64,000 nucleotides of DNA, from the NCBI RefSeq assembly GCF_025421715.1, contig NZ_JAOEFC010000004.1, forward strand, positions 248,001 to 312,000, in the 5' to 3' direction. A program made the translations under genes and the position numbers. Each line of letters opens with the position of its first letter. Position 1 is the stretch's first letter. Shown here one piece after another: positions 34,364 through 43,707 of this stretch. The notes under the pieces are model-generated. The model was not told the DNA's origin and did not search any database. It worked only from the letters and a program-made list of their open reading frames with translations. The DNA comes from Microbacterium festucae. GTDB taxonomy: Bacteria; Actinomycetota; Actinomycetes; Actinomycetales; Microbacteriaceae.

Positions 34364-35254
34364 ATGGCGAACATGTACACCCCCCAGGACCCGACGACCC
34401 AGTACCCGCGCCCGCCGTTCCCGCCGCAGCAGCAGGACGCCCCCGGTGACATCCACAAGATGGACCCGGCGCCCGACCACGGCGAGAAGACCTATGTGGG
34501 CTTCGGCCGGCTTCCGGCCCGCAAGGCGCTCGTCACCGGCGCCGACTCGGGCATCGGCCGTGCCGTCGCCATCGCCTACGCCCGCGAGGGCGCCGACGTC
34601 GCGATCTCGTACCTGCCCGCCGAGCAGAAGCAGGCCGAAGAGGTCGCCGAGCTGGTGCGCGCCGAGGGCCGCACCGCGGTGCTGCTGCCCGGCGACCTGC
34701 AGGACGAGCAGACCAACATCGACACCGTCGAGAAGGCGGTCGCCGAGCTCGGCGGCCTCGACATCCTCGTGATCAACGCCGGCACGATGCCCACCGTCGA
34801 CAGCATCGACGACTTCGAGACGAAGACCCTCGATCACGTCGTGAAGGTCAACATCTATCCGCTGTTCTGGCTCACCAAGGCGGCCTCGCCGCACCTGAAG
34901 CCGGGGTCGTCGATCATCACCACCTCCAGCATCCAGGGGTTCGACCCGTCGCCGTCGCTGTCGGAGTACGCCGTCTCGAAGGCCGGCATCGCCAACTGGA
35001 CGCGCGCGACCGCGCAGCAGCTCATCGAACGCGGCATCCGCGTCAACGGAGTCGCCCCCGGCCCCATCTGGACGCCGCTGCAGCCCGCGTTCGTGCCCAA
35101 CGAGAAGATCGAGAGCTTCGGCGAGCAGACGCCGATCGGGCGCGCCGGGCAGCCCGTCGAGCTCGCGCCCGCCTACGTGTTCCTCGCCTCGCAGGAGTCG
35201 AGCTATGTCGTCGGCGAGACCATCGCCGTCACCGGCGGTATGCCGGTGACCTGA
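34364..35254 (+). CDS. SDR-family oxidoreductase, general-stress type (YdaD/GSP39-like)
   Basis: A 296-residue extended-N-terminus SDR. The first 45 residues (Pro/Gln-rich, PPFPPQQQDAPGDIHKMDP) precede KALVTGADSGIGRAVAIAYA, and the catalytic block is TTSSIQGFDPSPSLSEYAVS plus Lys. This layout is that of Bacillus general stress protein 39 and its actinobacterial relatives. The upstream TAGCGT lies 10 bases before the ATG and no ribosome site is present, so the mRNA may be leaderless. The proximity to Mn catalase and CsbD genes fits a stress regulon. Confidence 0.9.
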   Translation: MANMYTPQDPTTQYPRPPFPPQQQDAPGDIHKMDPAPDHGEKTYVGFGRLPARKALVTGADSGIGRAVAIAYAREGADVAISYLPAEQKQAEEVAELVRAEGRTAVLLPGDLQDEQTNIDTVEKAVAELGGLDILVINAGTMPTVDSIDDFETKTLDHVVKVNIYPLFWLTKAASPHLKPGSSIITTSSIQGFDPSPSLSEYAVSKAGIANWTRATAQQLIERGIRVNGVAPGPIWTPLQPAFVPNEKIESFGEQTPIGRAGQPVELAPAYVFLASQESSYVVGETIAVTGGMPVT

Positions 35255-35432
35255 GCGGGGGCGCCACAGACATGCCCGTCTCCGAGCGCGACAAGGGGCC
35301 AGAATCGGCGCCGGGCAATCGGGCATGCGGGGCGTCGGCGCGAGAAGCGCCGGCGCAGGACGGATGTCGGGAGCGGGGGCTTCCGGCATCCGTTTCGGCC
35401 GTCGTGCCCGCGCGGAACGGCGCCCGGAGCAT

Positions 35433-36239
35433 CTAGCCGCGCCGGGCGCTCGCGAGCCGCTGCGTGAGCTGGTGGGCGTGGGCCAGCAGCGTGCGACCGA
35501 GTTCGGGGATGCGGTCGGGGGAGAAGCGGAAGTGCACGCCGGTGAGGCTCAGCGCCCATTGCGGCTCGCCGGCGCCGTCGAACACCGCCGCCCCCAGTCC
35601 GTAGCTGCCCTCCACGACGAGACCGGCGTTGAGGGCGAAGCCGCGCGCGGTGGTGTCGCCGATGCGGGCCCGGATGCGCGCCTCGCTGTGGGCGGCGCCC
35701 CAGGCGGTGGCGATGTCGGGATGCCGTGCGAAGTAGGCATCCACATCGTGAGGTGGCAGGAACGACAGGATCGCGAGGCCGGCCGAGGCCACACCCAGCG
35801 GAAAGCGCACGCCTTCGGAGAGCACGAACGACCGGATGGGGAAGCTGCCGTCTTCGCGCAGCACGCACACCGTCTCGTCGCCGCGGCGCACCGACAGGAA
35901 CGCGCTCTCTTCGGTGCGCACCGCGAGCGAGCGCACGATGTCGCGGCTGAGGTCGACGATGTCGTAGCGGGCCGCGGCCGCGATGCCCATGAGATACAGC
36001 TCGGGGCCGGGAACCCAGGCGCCGGTGGCCTCGTCCTGGTCGATCAGGCCCTCCTCGCGCAGCGCCACGAGAAGCCGGTGGGTCGTCGGGCGGGTGAGGC
36101 CCGCGCGCCGGGCCAGGTCGGAGGTGCGGGTGCCCCCGTCGCCGGCGAGGCCCACCGTCTTCAGCAGAGCCGCCGCGCGCGCCACCGCCTGCGTGCCGGT
36201 GGCGGCCGACGCGGGTGCGGAGCGGGGCGAGGTGTCCAC
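35433..36239 (-). CDS. IclR-family transcriptional regulator
   Basis: A 268-residue IclR regulator. The winged helix is TSDLARRAGLTRPTTHRLLV, and the effector domain runs from SRDIVRSLAVRTEESAFLSV to FRFSPDRIPELGRTLLAHA. It is divergent from the 3-oxoadipate CoA-transferase genes and is probably their PcaR-type regulator. The start GTG at 36239 lies inside a GTCCAC-GAT-GTGGAC inverted repeat, suggesting tight autoregulation. Confidence 0.9.
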   Translation of the reverse strand: MDTSPRSAPASAATGTQAVARAAALLKTVGLAGDGGTRTSDLARRAGLTRPTTHRLLVALREEGLIDQDEATGAWVPGPELYLMGIAAAARYDIVDLSRDIVRSLAVRTEESAFLSVRRGDETVCVLREDGSFPIRSFVLSEGVRFPLGVASAGLAILSFLPPHDVDAYFARHPDIATAWGAAHSEARIRARIGDTTARGFALNAGLVVEGSYGLGAAVFDGAGEPQWALSLTGVHFRFSPDRIPELGRTLLAHAHQLTQRLASARRG

Positions 36240-36272
36240 GATGTGGACGCTACGCGCGCCGGCATCCACATC
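36234..36272. promoter_or_regulatory. IclR operator candidate with three half-sites
   Basis: GTCCAC (36234-36239) and GTGGAC (36243-36248) form a perfect inverted repeat over the IclR start codon. GATGTGGA (36240-36247) also pairs with TCCACATC (36265-36272) across 17 bases. The half-site TCCAC/GTGGA thus occurs three times in 39 bases within the divergent IclR-pcaI gap. Confidence 0.6.
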
Positions 36273-36362
36273 GCAAGCCCCGCCCTGCCGGGTGCCGCCG
36301 CCCGCGCGCAGGATCGGTGACGCCCCCGCAGCGACGGGGCAGCCGAGCGCGAAGGAGCGGAC

Positions 36363-37151
36363 GTGATCGACAAGACCTGGCCGTCGGCGGCGGAGGCCGT
36401 GGCCGACATCCCCGACGGGGCGAGCATCGCCGTCGGCGGGTTCGGGCTGAGCGGCAACCCCATCGCGCTCATCGAGGCGCTGCTGGCGCAGGGCACCCGC
36501 GAGCTGTCGGTGGTGTCGAACAACTGCGGCGTCGACGACTGGGGGCTGGGCGTGCTGCTGGCGGCCCGCCGCATCCGCAAGATGACTTCGTCGTACGTCG
36601 GCGAGAACAAGGAGTTCGAGCGGCAGTTCCTCTCGGGTGAGCTCGAACTCGAGCTGACCCCGCAGGGCACCCTCGCCGAGAAGCTGCGCGCGGGGGGCGC
36701 GGGCATCGCCGCCTTCTTCACGCAGACGGGCGTGGGCACGCAGGTCGCCGAGGGGGGCCTGCCGCGGCGCTACGACGGCGCCGGCGGGGTGGCGCTGGCC
36801 TCGCCGGTGAAGGAGGTGCGCGTCTTCGACGGCCGCGAGTACGTGCTCGAAGAGGCCATCGCCACCGACTTTGCGCTCGTGCACGCGTGGCGCGGCGACC
36901 GCCACGGCAACCTCGTGTTCCGCAAGGCGGCGCAGAACTTCTCACCGCTGGCGGCGATGGCCGGCCGCGTGTGCATCGCGCAGGTGGAAGAGCTCGTCGA
37001 GCCCGGCACGATCGACCCCGACACCGTGCACCTGCCCGGCGTCTACGTGCACCGCGTCGTCGAGGTCGGCACCGGCATCGAGAAGCGCATCGAGCGCCGC
37101 ACGGTCGCCGCGCCCCCACCCGCCGCCCGCACCACCGGAAGCGAGGCCTGA
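36363..37151 (+). CDS. pcaI: 3-oxoacid (3-oxoadipate) CoA-transferase, subunit A
   Basis: A 262-residue alpha subunit. [20 protein letters not shown] gives the CoA-binding GGFGLxGxP loop, followed by [18 protein letters not shown] and [18 protein letters not shown]. With subunit B it transfers CoA from succinyl-CoA to 3-oxoadipate or acetoacetate in the cytoplasm. The GTG start is preceded by GAAGGAGCG. It is the first of three genes with 2-bp (A to B) and 1-bp (B to thiolase) gaps. The neighbouring IclR regulator and thiolase favour the beta-ketoadipate role over ketone-body use. Confidence 0.9.
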   Translation: MIDKTWPSAAEAVADIPDGASIAVGGFGLSGNPIALIEALLAQGTRELSVVSNNCGVDDWGLGVLLAARRIRKMTSSYVGENKEFERQFLSGELELELTPQGTLAEKLRAGGAGIAAFFTQTGVGTQVAEGGLPRRYDGAGGVALASPVKEVRVFDGREYVLEEAIATDFALVHAWRGDRHGNLVFRKAAQNFSPLAAMAGRVCIAQVEELVEPGTIDPDTVHLPGVYVHRVVEVGTGIEKRIERRTVAAPPPAARTTGSEA

Positions 37152-37153
37152 CC

Positions 37154-37807
37154 GTGGCGCTCACCCGCACCGAGATGGCCGCCCGTGCGGCGGCCGAGCT
37201 GACCGACGGGTCGTACGTGAACCTCGGCATCGGGCTGCCGACCCTCGTGCCCAATCACGTGCCGGCGGGGGTGACGGTCGTGCTGCAGTCCGAGAACGGC
37301 ATCCTCGGGGTCGGGCCGTACCCGGCCGAGGATGCCGTGGATGCCGACCTCATCAACGCGGGCAAAGAGACGGTGACGGTGCTGCCGGGGGCGGCCTTCT
37401 TCGACTCGGCGACGAGCTTCGGCATGATCCGCGGGGGCAAGATCGACGCGGCCATCCTCGGCGCCATGCAGGTCTCGGCCCGCGGCGACCTCGCCAACTG
37501 GATGATCCCGGGGAAGATGGTCAAAGGGCCGGGCGGGGCGATGGACCTCGTGCACGGCGCCGCGCGCGTGATCGTGCTGATGGAGCACGTCGCCCGCGAC
37601 GGGTCTGCGAAGATCGTCGACGAGTGTTCGCTGCCGCTGACCGGCAGGGGAGTGGTCGACCGCATCATCACCGACCTCGCCGTCATCGATGTGACCGAGG
37701 CCGGCCTGGTGCTGGTGGAGACGGCGCCCGGCGTGAGCGTCGACGAGGTGCGCGCCGCCACCGAGCCGCAACTGATCGTCGCCATCGGCGACCGAGGGGA
37801 GAACTGA
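37154..37807 (+). CDS. pcaJ: 3-oxoacid (3-oxoadipate) CoA-transferase, subunit B
   Basis: A 217-residue beta subunit. [17 protein letters not shown] precedes [12 protein letters not shown], whose Glu forms the glutamyl-CoA thioester intermediate. [20 protein letters not shown] and GMGGAMDLV-like segments follow (here [12 protein letters not shown]). GTG start 37154 comes two bases after the subunit A stop, so the subunits are translationally coupled. Confidence 0.92.
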   Translation: MALTRTEMAARAAAELTDGSYVNLGIGLPTLVPNHVPAGVTVVLQSENGILGVGPYPAEDAVDADLINAGKETVTVLPGAAFFDSATSFGMIRGGKIDAAILGAMQVSARGDLANWMIPGKMVKGPGGAMDLVHGAARVIVLMEHVARDGSAKIVDECSLPLTGRGVVDRIITDLAVIDVTEAGLVLVETAPGVSVDEVRAATEPQLIVAIGDRGEN

Positions 37808-37808
37808 C

Positions 37809-38993
37809 ATGACCGCCGACGACATCGTCATCGTCGCCGCAGCCCGCACCCCGCAGGGCCGGCTCAAGGGGCAGCTGGCCTCGTTCACCGCCGCCCAGCT
37901 CGGCGGCTTCGCGATCGCCGGGGCGCTGGCGCAGGGCGGGGTCCCCGCCGCGGCCGTCGACGCCGTGATCCTCGGGCAGGTTCTCCCCGCCGGCGCCGGG
38001 CAGAACCCGGCCCGCCAGGCGGCGCTGCTGGGCGGCGTCGGGTGGGACGTGCCGGCATCCTCGGTCAACAAGGTGTGTCTGTCGGGGCTGGCCGCGATCA
38101 TCGACGCCAAGCGCATGATCGCGTGCGGCGACGCGACCGTCGTGGTCGCCGGCGGCATGGAGTCGATGACCCGCGCCCCGCACCTGCTGCCCGGATCGCG
38201 GGACGGCTGGGCCTACGGCAGCGTCGAGGTGCTCGACCACATGGCCTACGACGGCCTCACCGACGCCTACGACCGCGAGTCGATGGGCGCGTCGACCGAG
38301 CGGCTCAACCCGTCGTACCGCGTGGGGCGCGACGAGCAGGACCGCGTGGCGGCCCTCTCGCACCAGCGCGCCGCGGCCGCCCGCGACGGCGGCCTGTTCG
38401 ACGCCGAGATCGTCGCCGTCGAGGTGCCGCAGCGCCGCGGCGAGCCGGTGCGCGTCACCACCGACGAGGGCATCCGCCCCGACACCACCGTCGACACCCT
38501 CGGGGGCCTGCGGGCCGCGTTCGCCGAGGGCGGCACGATCACGGCGGGCAACGCCTCGCAGATCTCCGACGGCGCGGCGGCGGTGGTGGTGACCACGCGT
38601 TCCCACGCGGATGCCGAGGGGTGGCCGGTGCTGGCCGTCATCGGCGCGGCGGGCCAGGTCGCCGGCCCCGACAACTCGCTGCACGCGCAGCCGGCGCGCG
38701 CCATCTCGCAGGCGCTCCAGCGGCAGGGGATCGCCGCGGACGACCTCGATCTCGTCGAGATCAACGAGGCGTTCGGCGCCGTGGTGGCCGTCTCGCAGCG
38801 CGAGCTGGGCATCTCGGAGGACATCGTCAACGTGCACGGCGGCGGCATCGCCCTCGGGCACCCCATCGGCGCGTCGGGCTGCCGCATCGTCGTGCACGCC
38901 GTGCATGAGCTCGTCCGCCGGGGCGGCGGCACGGCGGCGGTGGGCCTGTGCGGCGGCGGCGGTCAGGGCGAAGCGCTCATCCTCACGCGCTGA
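37809..38993 (+). CDS. pcaF: Thiolase (3-oxoadipyl-CoA / acetyl-CoA acyltransferase)
   Basis: A 394-residue thiolase. The nucleophile Cys is in VNKVCLSGLAAI, HGGGIALGHPIGASG holds the catalytic His, and GLCGGGGQGEALIL the second Cys. It cleaves 3-oxoadipyl-CoA to acetyl-CoA and succinyl-CoA if the operon is the beta-ketoadipate module. An acetoacetyl-CoA thiolase function is possible, and the sequence alone does not separate them. It starts one base after the pcaJ stop. The stop codon lies in the first unit of a 17-bp tandem repeat. Confidence 0.9.
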   Translation: MTADDIVIVAAARTPQGRLKGQLASFTAAQLGGFAIAGALAQGGVPAAAVDAVILGQVLPAGAGQNPARQAALLGGVGWDVPASSVNKVCLSGLAAIIDAKRMIACGDATVVVAGGMESMTRAPHLLPGSRDGWAYGSVEVLDHMAYDGLTDAYDRESMGASTERLNPSYRVGRDEQDRVAALSHQRAAAARDGGLFDAEIVAVEVPQRRGEPVRVTTDEGIRPDTTVDTLGGLRAAFAEGGTITAGNASQISDGAAAVVVTTRSHADAEGWPVLAVIGAAGQVAGPDNSLHAQPARAISQALQRQGIAADDLDLVEINEAFGAVVAVSQRELGISEDIVNVHGGGIALGHPIGASGCRIVVHAVHELVRRGGGTAAVGLCGGGGQGEALILTR

Positions 38994-39032
38994 GCGTGCT
39001 CACGCGCTGAGCGTGCTCACGCGCTGAGCGGG
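38982..39032. repeat. 17-bp tandem repeat, three units
   Basis: The unit CTCACGCGCTGAGCGTG occurs at 38982, 38999 and 39016 (the last ends GGG). TGAGC...GCTCA in each unit junction can form small hairpins. The array spans the thiolase stop codon and ends at the stop of the convergent amylosucrase gene, so it may act as a two-way terminator. Confidence 0.8.
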
Positions 39033-39033
39033 C

Positions 39034-40923
39034 TCAGGCGGCGGTGACCCGCAGCCAGAGCACGCCGTGCGCGGGCAGCTCGACGTCGCGGGCGAGGTCG
39101 ACCTCGACGTCGCCGAGCAGATCGCGGGCTGCGGCGGCGAACCCCGACAGCGTGACCGCGTCGACGGTGACCGGCTCGTCGGCGACGTTGGCCAGCACGA
39201 GCACGACGCCGTCGTCACCGGGGCGCTGGAACGACACCACCGACGGATGCGGCGTGTCGAAGCCGATGAGCGCGTTGCCGGCGAACTCGGGGGTGGCCTG
39301 TCGCACCCGGATGAGCTCGGTGAGGCGGCGGAAGACCCGTCCCGCGGCGGTGCCCGGGTCGGCCTTCTGCGCATAGCGGTCGCGCGGGCGGTTGCCGCGG
39401 TGCACCCAGCGGGCATCGCCCCGGCGGGCGGGGTCGTCGGCGTAGGAGTAGTCGTTGAGTTGGGCGACCTCGTCGCCGAGGTAGAGCAGCGGCACGCCGC
39501 CGGTGGAGAAGGCCAGCGCATGGGCGAGCACCACGCGGTCTTCGCCGTGCGGGTCGCCCGCCTCGACGCCGGCGAGGGAGGCGGTGGTGCCCGTCACGCG
39601 CGCGTCGCCGGTGTCGGGGTTCTCCTGGAACGGCACACCGCGGGCGAACGCGCCGTCGAAACGACCCGTGTAGAAGGCGTTGAGAAAGCGGCGGTGCGCG
39701 TGGGCGTCGATGCCGAGCTCGGCGGCATCCTCGTCGGCGAACGTCCACCCGATGTCGTCGTGGCTGCGCACGTAGTTCAGCCAGGCGGTGCCGGCCGGGA
39801 GCGCGTGACGGCGTTCGAGCGCCTGCTGCAGCAGCCGCCCGTCGCGGGTGGCCAGCGCCTCCCACGTGAGCGCCATCTGCAGCGGGTTGTACGACAGCTC
39901 GCATTCCTCGGGCGAGATGTAGGAGACCACCTCGTCGGGGTGCACGATCGCCTCCGACACGAACGCCATGCCGGGGGCGCCCAGGGCGAGCACGGCGTGG
40001 AAGGCCTGCAGCAGCAGGTGGGCCTCGGGCTGCGACTCGCAGGTCGTGCCCAGGCGCTTCCAGATGAACGCGACGGCATCCATGCGCAGCAGCTCGACGC
40101 CCTGGTTCGCCAGGAACAGCATCTCGCCCGCCATCGCGCGGAACACCCACGGGTTCGCATAGTTCAGGTCCCACTGGAAGTGGTAGAACGTCGACCAGAT
40201 CCAGCGGCCGTCGGGCAGCTGCACGAACGAGCCGCGGTGGTCGTCGGGGAAGATCTCGCGCGTGGTCTGCTCGTACCGGTCGGGCATCTCGCGGTCGGGG
40301 AAGATCAGGTAGAAGTCGTCGAATGCGGCATCGCCGGCCACCGCGCGCCGGGCCCACTCGTGCTCGCAGCTGGTGTGGTTGAAGACGAAGTCGAGCATCA
40401 GCGAGATGCCCGCCAGGCGCAGGTCGGCGGCGAGGTCGGCCAGCTGGGCCATCGTGCCCAGACTCGGGTCGACGCGGCGGTAGCTCGACACGGCGTAGCC
40501 GCCGTCGCTGTCGCCGACGGGCGCCTCGAACAGCGGCATGAGGTGCAGTGCGGTGAGGCCGAGCTCGCGGAAGAAGGGGATCTGATCGCGGATGCCGGCG
40601 AGGTTGCCCCCGAACCGGTCGACGTAGCAGACGCCCGCGAGGGTGCGCTCCGACTGGAACCAGTCGGGCTCGGCGCTGCGCCGGGCGTCGTGCACCTTCA
40701 GGTCGAGGGGGCGGGCGTTCCACGACGACGAGGCGAGCGCGACGACCTGGGCCAGGGCGTCCTGCCCGTCGGGCCGGTCGCCGTAGAGCAGCAGGAACCG
40801 TTCGTGCAGTCCCGGGAACTGCACGTCGAGGCGGGCGGCGAACGCGTCGTCGACGCGGCCTGCGGCATCGGCGGCGGCGTCGGCGGCCGCCCGGTCGACG
40901 TCGAGGGTGCTCAGTGCGGTCAT
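39034..40923 (-). CDS. Amylosucrase-like GH13 glucosyltransferase
   Basis: A 629-residue GH13 subfamily 4 enzyme. The (beta/alpha)8 barrel has the nucleophile Asp in ELLRMDAVAFIWK, the acid/base Glu in AFVSEAIVHPDE and the stabilising Asp in YVRSHDDIGWTFADE. The length and the helical N-terminal domain (LHERFLLLYGDRPDGQDALA) match amylosucrase, which builds alpha-1,4-glucan from sucrose or interconverts sucrose isomers. There is no signal peptide. GGAAGGAGCACC precedes the ATG. It stands alone between the pca genes and a VOC gene. Confidence 0.92.
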   Translation of the reverse strand: MTALSTLDVDRAAADAAADAAGRVDDAFAARLDVQFPGLHERFLLLYGDRPDGQDALAQVVALASSSWNARPLDLKVHDARRSAEPDWFQSERTLAGVCYVDRFGGNLAGIRDQIPFFRELGLTALHLMPLFEAPVGDSDGGYAVSSYRRVDPSLGTMAQLADLAADLRLAGISLMLDFVFNHTSCEHEWARRAVAGDAAFDDFYLIFPDREMPDRYEQTTREIFPDDHRGSFVQLPDGRWIWSTFYHFQWDLNYANPWVFRAMAGEMLFLANQGVELLRMDAVAFIWKRLGTTCESQPEAHLLLQAFHAVLALGAPGMAFVSEAIVHPDEVVSYISPEECELSYNPLQMALTWEALATRDGRLLQQALERRHALPAGTAWLNYVRSHDDIGWTFADEDAAELGIDAHAHRRFLNAFYTGRFDGAFARGVPFQENPDTGDARVTGTTASLAGVEAGDPHGEDRVVLAHALAFSTGGVPLLYLGDEVAQLNDYSYADDPARRGDARWVHRGNRPRDRYAQKADPGTAAGRVFRRLTELIRVRQATPEFAGNALIGFDTPHPSVVSFQRPGDDGVVLVLANVADEPVTVDAVTLSGFAAAARDLLGDVEVDLARDVELPAHGVLWLRVTAA

Positions 40924-40985
40924 GGTGCTCCTTCCGCCGCAACCAGCCTAGGCGCCACCTCGGCGGGGGTGTCATGCTGGTCGGC

Positions 40986-41351
40986 ATGGACCTCGTTCAG
41001 ATCGCCCAGCACGCCGACGACCTGACCCGCGCCGCCGATTTCTACACGGTGCTGCTCGAACGCGAGCCGCTGGCGCGGTTCGACGACCAGGGACTCCTGT
41101 TCTTCGACCTCGACGGCATCCGGCTGCTGCTCGACCCGAAGGCGCCGTCCGGTCTGCTGTACCTGCGGGTCGACAACGTGCACGAGACCCTCGAGCGGCT
41201 CGGCGACCTCGTGCAGGTCGAGAGCGCCCCGCACGTGATCTTCCGCCACGACGACGACATCCTCGGCCCGGCCGGGCACGATGAGTGGCAGGCGTTCATC
41301 CGCGACAGCGAGGGCAACCTCGTCGCACTGGTCGCGTTCCAGAAGCCCTGA
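40986..41351 (+). CDS. VOC (glyoxalase/bleomycin-resistance) family protein
   Basis: A 121-residue VOC-fold protein (MDLVQIAQHADDLTRAADFY, then LFFDLDGIRLLLDPKAP and FIRDSEGNLVALVAF). VOC proteins bind a metal and act as dioxygenases, isomerases or drug binders, and the ligand here is unknown. The start at 40986 fits the family N-terminus; ATG 40974 would add four residues. It lies in an apparent plus-strand run with DUF4287 and an ABC exporter. Confidence 0.85.
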   Translation: MDLVQIAQHADDLTRAADFYTVLLEREPLARFDDQGLLFFDLDGIRLLLDPKAPSGLLYLRVDNVHETLERLGDLVQVESAPHVIFRHDDDILGPAGHDEWQAFIRDSEGNLVALVAFQKP

Positions 41352-41382
41352 CGCCGCCGCGCGCCGACGAAGAGGAGACAGG

Positions 41383-41673
41383 ATGTCGTTCCAGGCATAT
41401 CTCGACAACATCGAGACCAAGACGGGAATCACCCCGCGCGGCTTCATCGAGCTCGCGACCGCGAAGGGGTTCGGCCTCGGCACGAAGGCGACGCCGATCG
41501 TGGAGTGGCTCGCCGCCGACTACGGGCTCGGCCGCGGTCACGCGATGGCGCTCGTGCACGTGATCACGAAGGGCCCGCAGATCTCGGCGAAGCACGTGGG
41601 AGCCGGCGGCGCGCACGGCGACGAGTCCGACACGCTGTGGCTCGACGGCAAGGACACCCGCCCGACCGCTTGA
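41383..41673 (+). CDS. DUF4287 domain protein
   Basis: A 96-residue soluble protein: MSFQAYLDNIETKTGITPRG, then LGTKATPIVEWLAADYGLGR and HAMALVHVITKG. This matches the small DUF4287 domain, predicted helical and of unknown function. AGAGGAGACAGG precedes the ATG. Confidence 0.85.
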   Translation: MSFQAYLDNIETKTGITPRGFIELATAKGFGLGTKATPIVEWLAADYGLGRGHAMALVHVITKGPQISAKHVGAGGAHGDESDTLWLDGKDTRPTA

Positions 41674-41705
41674 CGTCGCCGCGTCCTGCGGCGCAGAGTC
41701 ATCGC

Positions 41706-42443
41706 ATGGAGCTCAGCGACGTCGCCGTCAGCATCCGCGGGCTGCGGGTGCAGCGCGGGTCGACGAGCGTGTTCGCCGGCCTCGACGTCGACATCCCCCG
41801 CGGTGCGATCACGGGCCTGCTCGGCCCGTCGGGGTGCGGCAAGACGACGCTGATCCGCGCGATCGTCGGTGTGCAGCAGCACGCGGCGGGTGCGGTGACG
41901 GTGCTGGGAGAACCGGCCGGCAGCCCTGCGCTGCGGCGCCGGGTGGCCTACGACACCCAGGGTGCGTCGGTGTACGGCGACCTCACGGTGGGGCAGAACC
42001 TGCGCTACTTCGCGCGGGTGATCGGCGCGGGCGCCGCCGACGTCGACCGGGTGATCGATCAGGTGGGGCTGCGCGCGCAGGCGCGTCAGCGGGTGGACGC
42101 GCTCAGCGGCGGGCAGGAGAACCGGGTGTCGCTGGCGGTGGCGATGCTCGGCACGCCCGAGCTGATCGTGCTCGACGAGCCGACCGTCGGGCTCGACCCG
42201 CTGCTGCGCGCCGAGCTGTGGGACGTGTTCCGTGGCCTCGCCGACGCGGGCACGACCCTGCTGGTGTCGAGCCACGTGATGGACGAGGCGCTGCGCTGCG
42301 ACCGCCTGCTGCTGCTGCGCGCCGGCAGCCTCGTGGCCGACACGACGCCCGAGCGGCTGCTCACCGAGACCGGCGCCGCCGATCCGGATGCCGCGTTCCT
42401 GGCGCTCATCCGCCGCGCCGACGCCGGCGAGGACGCCGCATGA
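41706..42443 (+). CDS. ABC transporter ATP-binding protein
   Basis: A 245-residue ATPase of an ABC-2 exporter. Walker A is LLGPSGCGKTTLIR, the signature LSGGQENRVSLAVAML, Walker B ELIVLDEPTVGLDP, and the H-loop LVSSHVMDEALR. Its stop overlaps the permease ATG (ATGA), so they form one transporter. A MarR regulator follows convergently. Such modules commonly export antibiotics or lipids. Confidence 0.92.
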   Translation: MELSDVAVSIRGLRVQRGSTSVFAGLDVDIPRGAITGLLGPSGCGKTTLIRAIVGVQQHAAGAVTVLGEPAGSPALRRRVAYDTQGASVYGDLTVGQNLRYFARVIGAGAADVDRVIDQVGLRAQARQRVDALSGGQENRVSLAVAMLGTPELIVLDEPTVGLDPLLRAELWDVFRGLADAGTTLLVSSHVMDEALRCDRLLLLRAGSLVADTTPERLLTETGAADPDAAFLALIRRADAGEDAA

Positions 42444-43174
42444 GCCCGGCACGCACCCTCGCCACCGCGGGGCGGGTGCTGCGCCAGCTGAGCCACGATC
42501 CGCGCTCGATCGCGCTGATGCTCGTGGCGCCGAGCCTGCTGGTGGGTCTGTTCGCCTGGCTTTTCAGCGAGCAGGAGGGTGTGTTCGACCAGTTCGGCGG
42601 GGCGATCCTGGCGCTGTTCCCGTTCGTGATCATGTTCCTCATCACCTCGATCACCACGCTGCGCGAGCGCCGCGGCGGCACCCTCGAGCGCCTCATGGCG
42701 ACGCCGCTGGCCAAGGCCGACTTCATCGCCGGGTACGCCCTGGCCTTCGGCCTCATGGCCACGCTGCAGGCGGTGGTGACGGTGGCCTTCGCCGTGCTGG
42801 TGTGCGGGCTCACCGTCGACGGCCCGATCTGGCAGCTGGGACTGGTGGCGGTGGTGGATGCCGTGCTGGGCACGGCGCTGGGGCTGCTGGCCAGTGCGTT
42901 CGCGCGCACCGAGTTCCAGGCGGTGCAGTTCATGCCGCTGCTGGTGTTCCCGCAGATCATCCTCGGCGGCCTGTTCATGCCCCGGGAGGACATGCCCGAC
43001 GTGCTGTTCGCCATCAGCGACTGGCTGCCGCTCAGCCACGCCATCGATGCGGTCAACGCCGTGGCCGCCGGTGAGAGCGGCAGCGACCTGTGGGGGCCGC
43101 TCCTCATCGTGGCGGCCTTCGCCGCCGGGTCGCTCGTGCTCGCGTCGCTCACCCTGCGCCGGCGCACGCCGTAG
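42440..43174 (+). CDS. ABC-2 type permease
   Basis: A 244-residue integral membrane protein with six hydrophobic helices. TTLRERRGGTLERLMATPL after helix 2 is the typical ABC-2 membrane motif region (RExxxGTLErLl.tPv), and QIILGGLFMPREDMPDVLFA lies in the fifth helix/loop. It is coupled to the ATPase at 41706-42443. Likely a drug or lipid efflux component. Confidence 0.92.
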   Translation: MSPARTLATAGRVLRQLSHDPRSIALMLVAPSLLVGLFAWLFSEQEGVFDQFGGAILALFPFVIMFLITSITTLRERRGGTLERLMATPLAKADFIAGYALAFGLMATLQAVVTVAFAVLVCGLTVDGPIWQLGLVAVVDAVLGTALGLLASAFARTEFQAVQFMPLLVFPQIILGGLFMPREDMPDVLFAISDWLPLSHAIDAVNAVAAGESGSDLWGPLLIVAAFAAGSLVLASLTLRRRTP

Positions 43175-43210
43175 CGCGAGAACCCGTCGTGCCGGTCGAG
43201 CGGCTCGTGC

Positions 43211-43645
43211 TCAGGGGCGCGCGGCGCGCAGCTTCGCGGTGAGGTCGCGCAGCTGGGCGAGTTCGTCGTCGCTGAGCACCGACATGCGCTCGGCGATCGA
43301 CTGGCCGTGCGCGGTGGCGACGCGGCGGAACGCCGAGACCCCGGCCTCGGTGGCGGTGACGATGGCGCCGCGGCCGTCGCGCGGGTCGGGGCACTTGGTG
43401 ATGAGCCCGCGCGAGACCATGCGGTCGACCAGGCGCGAGACGCTCGGCTGGCTGATGAGCATGTTGGCCGTCACGTCGCGCAGCCGGGCCGACTTGCCTT
43501 CGGCGCGGGTGACGGTGAGCAGCACGTCGTACTCGCCCTGCCCGAGCACGTCGTCGTCGAAGTCGCCGCTGATCTCGTGCAGCACCTCGTGCTGGGCGCG
43601 GAAGAGGCTCTCCCAGGCCGAGATGGCGAGACGGCGGTCGGTCAT
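43211..43645 (-). CDS. MarR-family transcriptional regulator
   Basis: A 144-residue winged-helix regulator. LRDVTANMLISQPSVSRLVD is the recognition helix region, and RGLITKCPDPRDGRGAIVTA forms the wing with its Asp/Arg pattern. It is convergent with the ABC exporter genes, which it may control, and divergent from the DUF2207 gene 62 bases away. Confidence 0.9.
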   Translation of the reverse strand: MTDRRLAISAWESLFRAQHEVLHEISGDFDDDVLGQGEYDVLLTVTRAEGKSARLRDVTANMLISQPSVSRLVDRMVSRGLITKCPDPRDGRGAIVTATEAGVSAFRRVATAHGQSIAERMSVLSDDELAQLRDLTAKLRAARP

Positions 43646-43707
43646 GGCGTCCACATTAGTCGCGTCGGCGGCGCCGCCCCGGCGGGAAGACCTGGCAGGC
43701 TGGCGGC

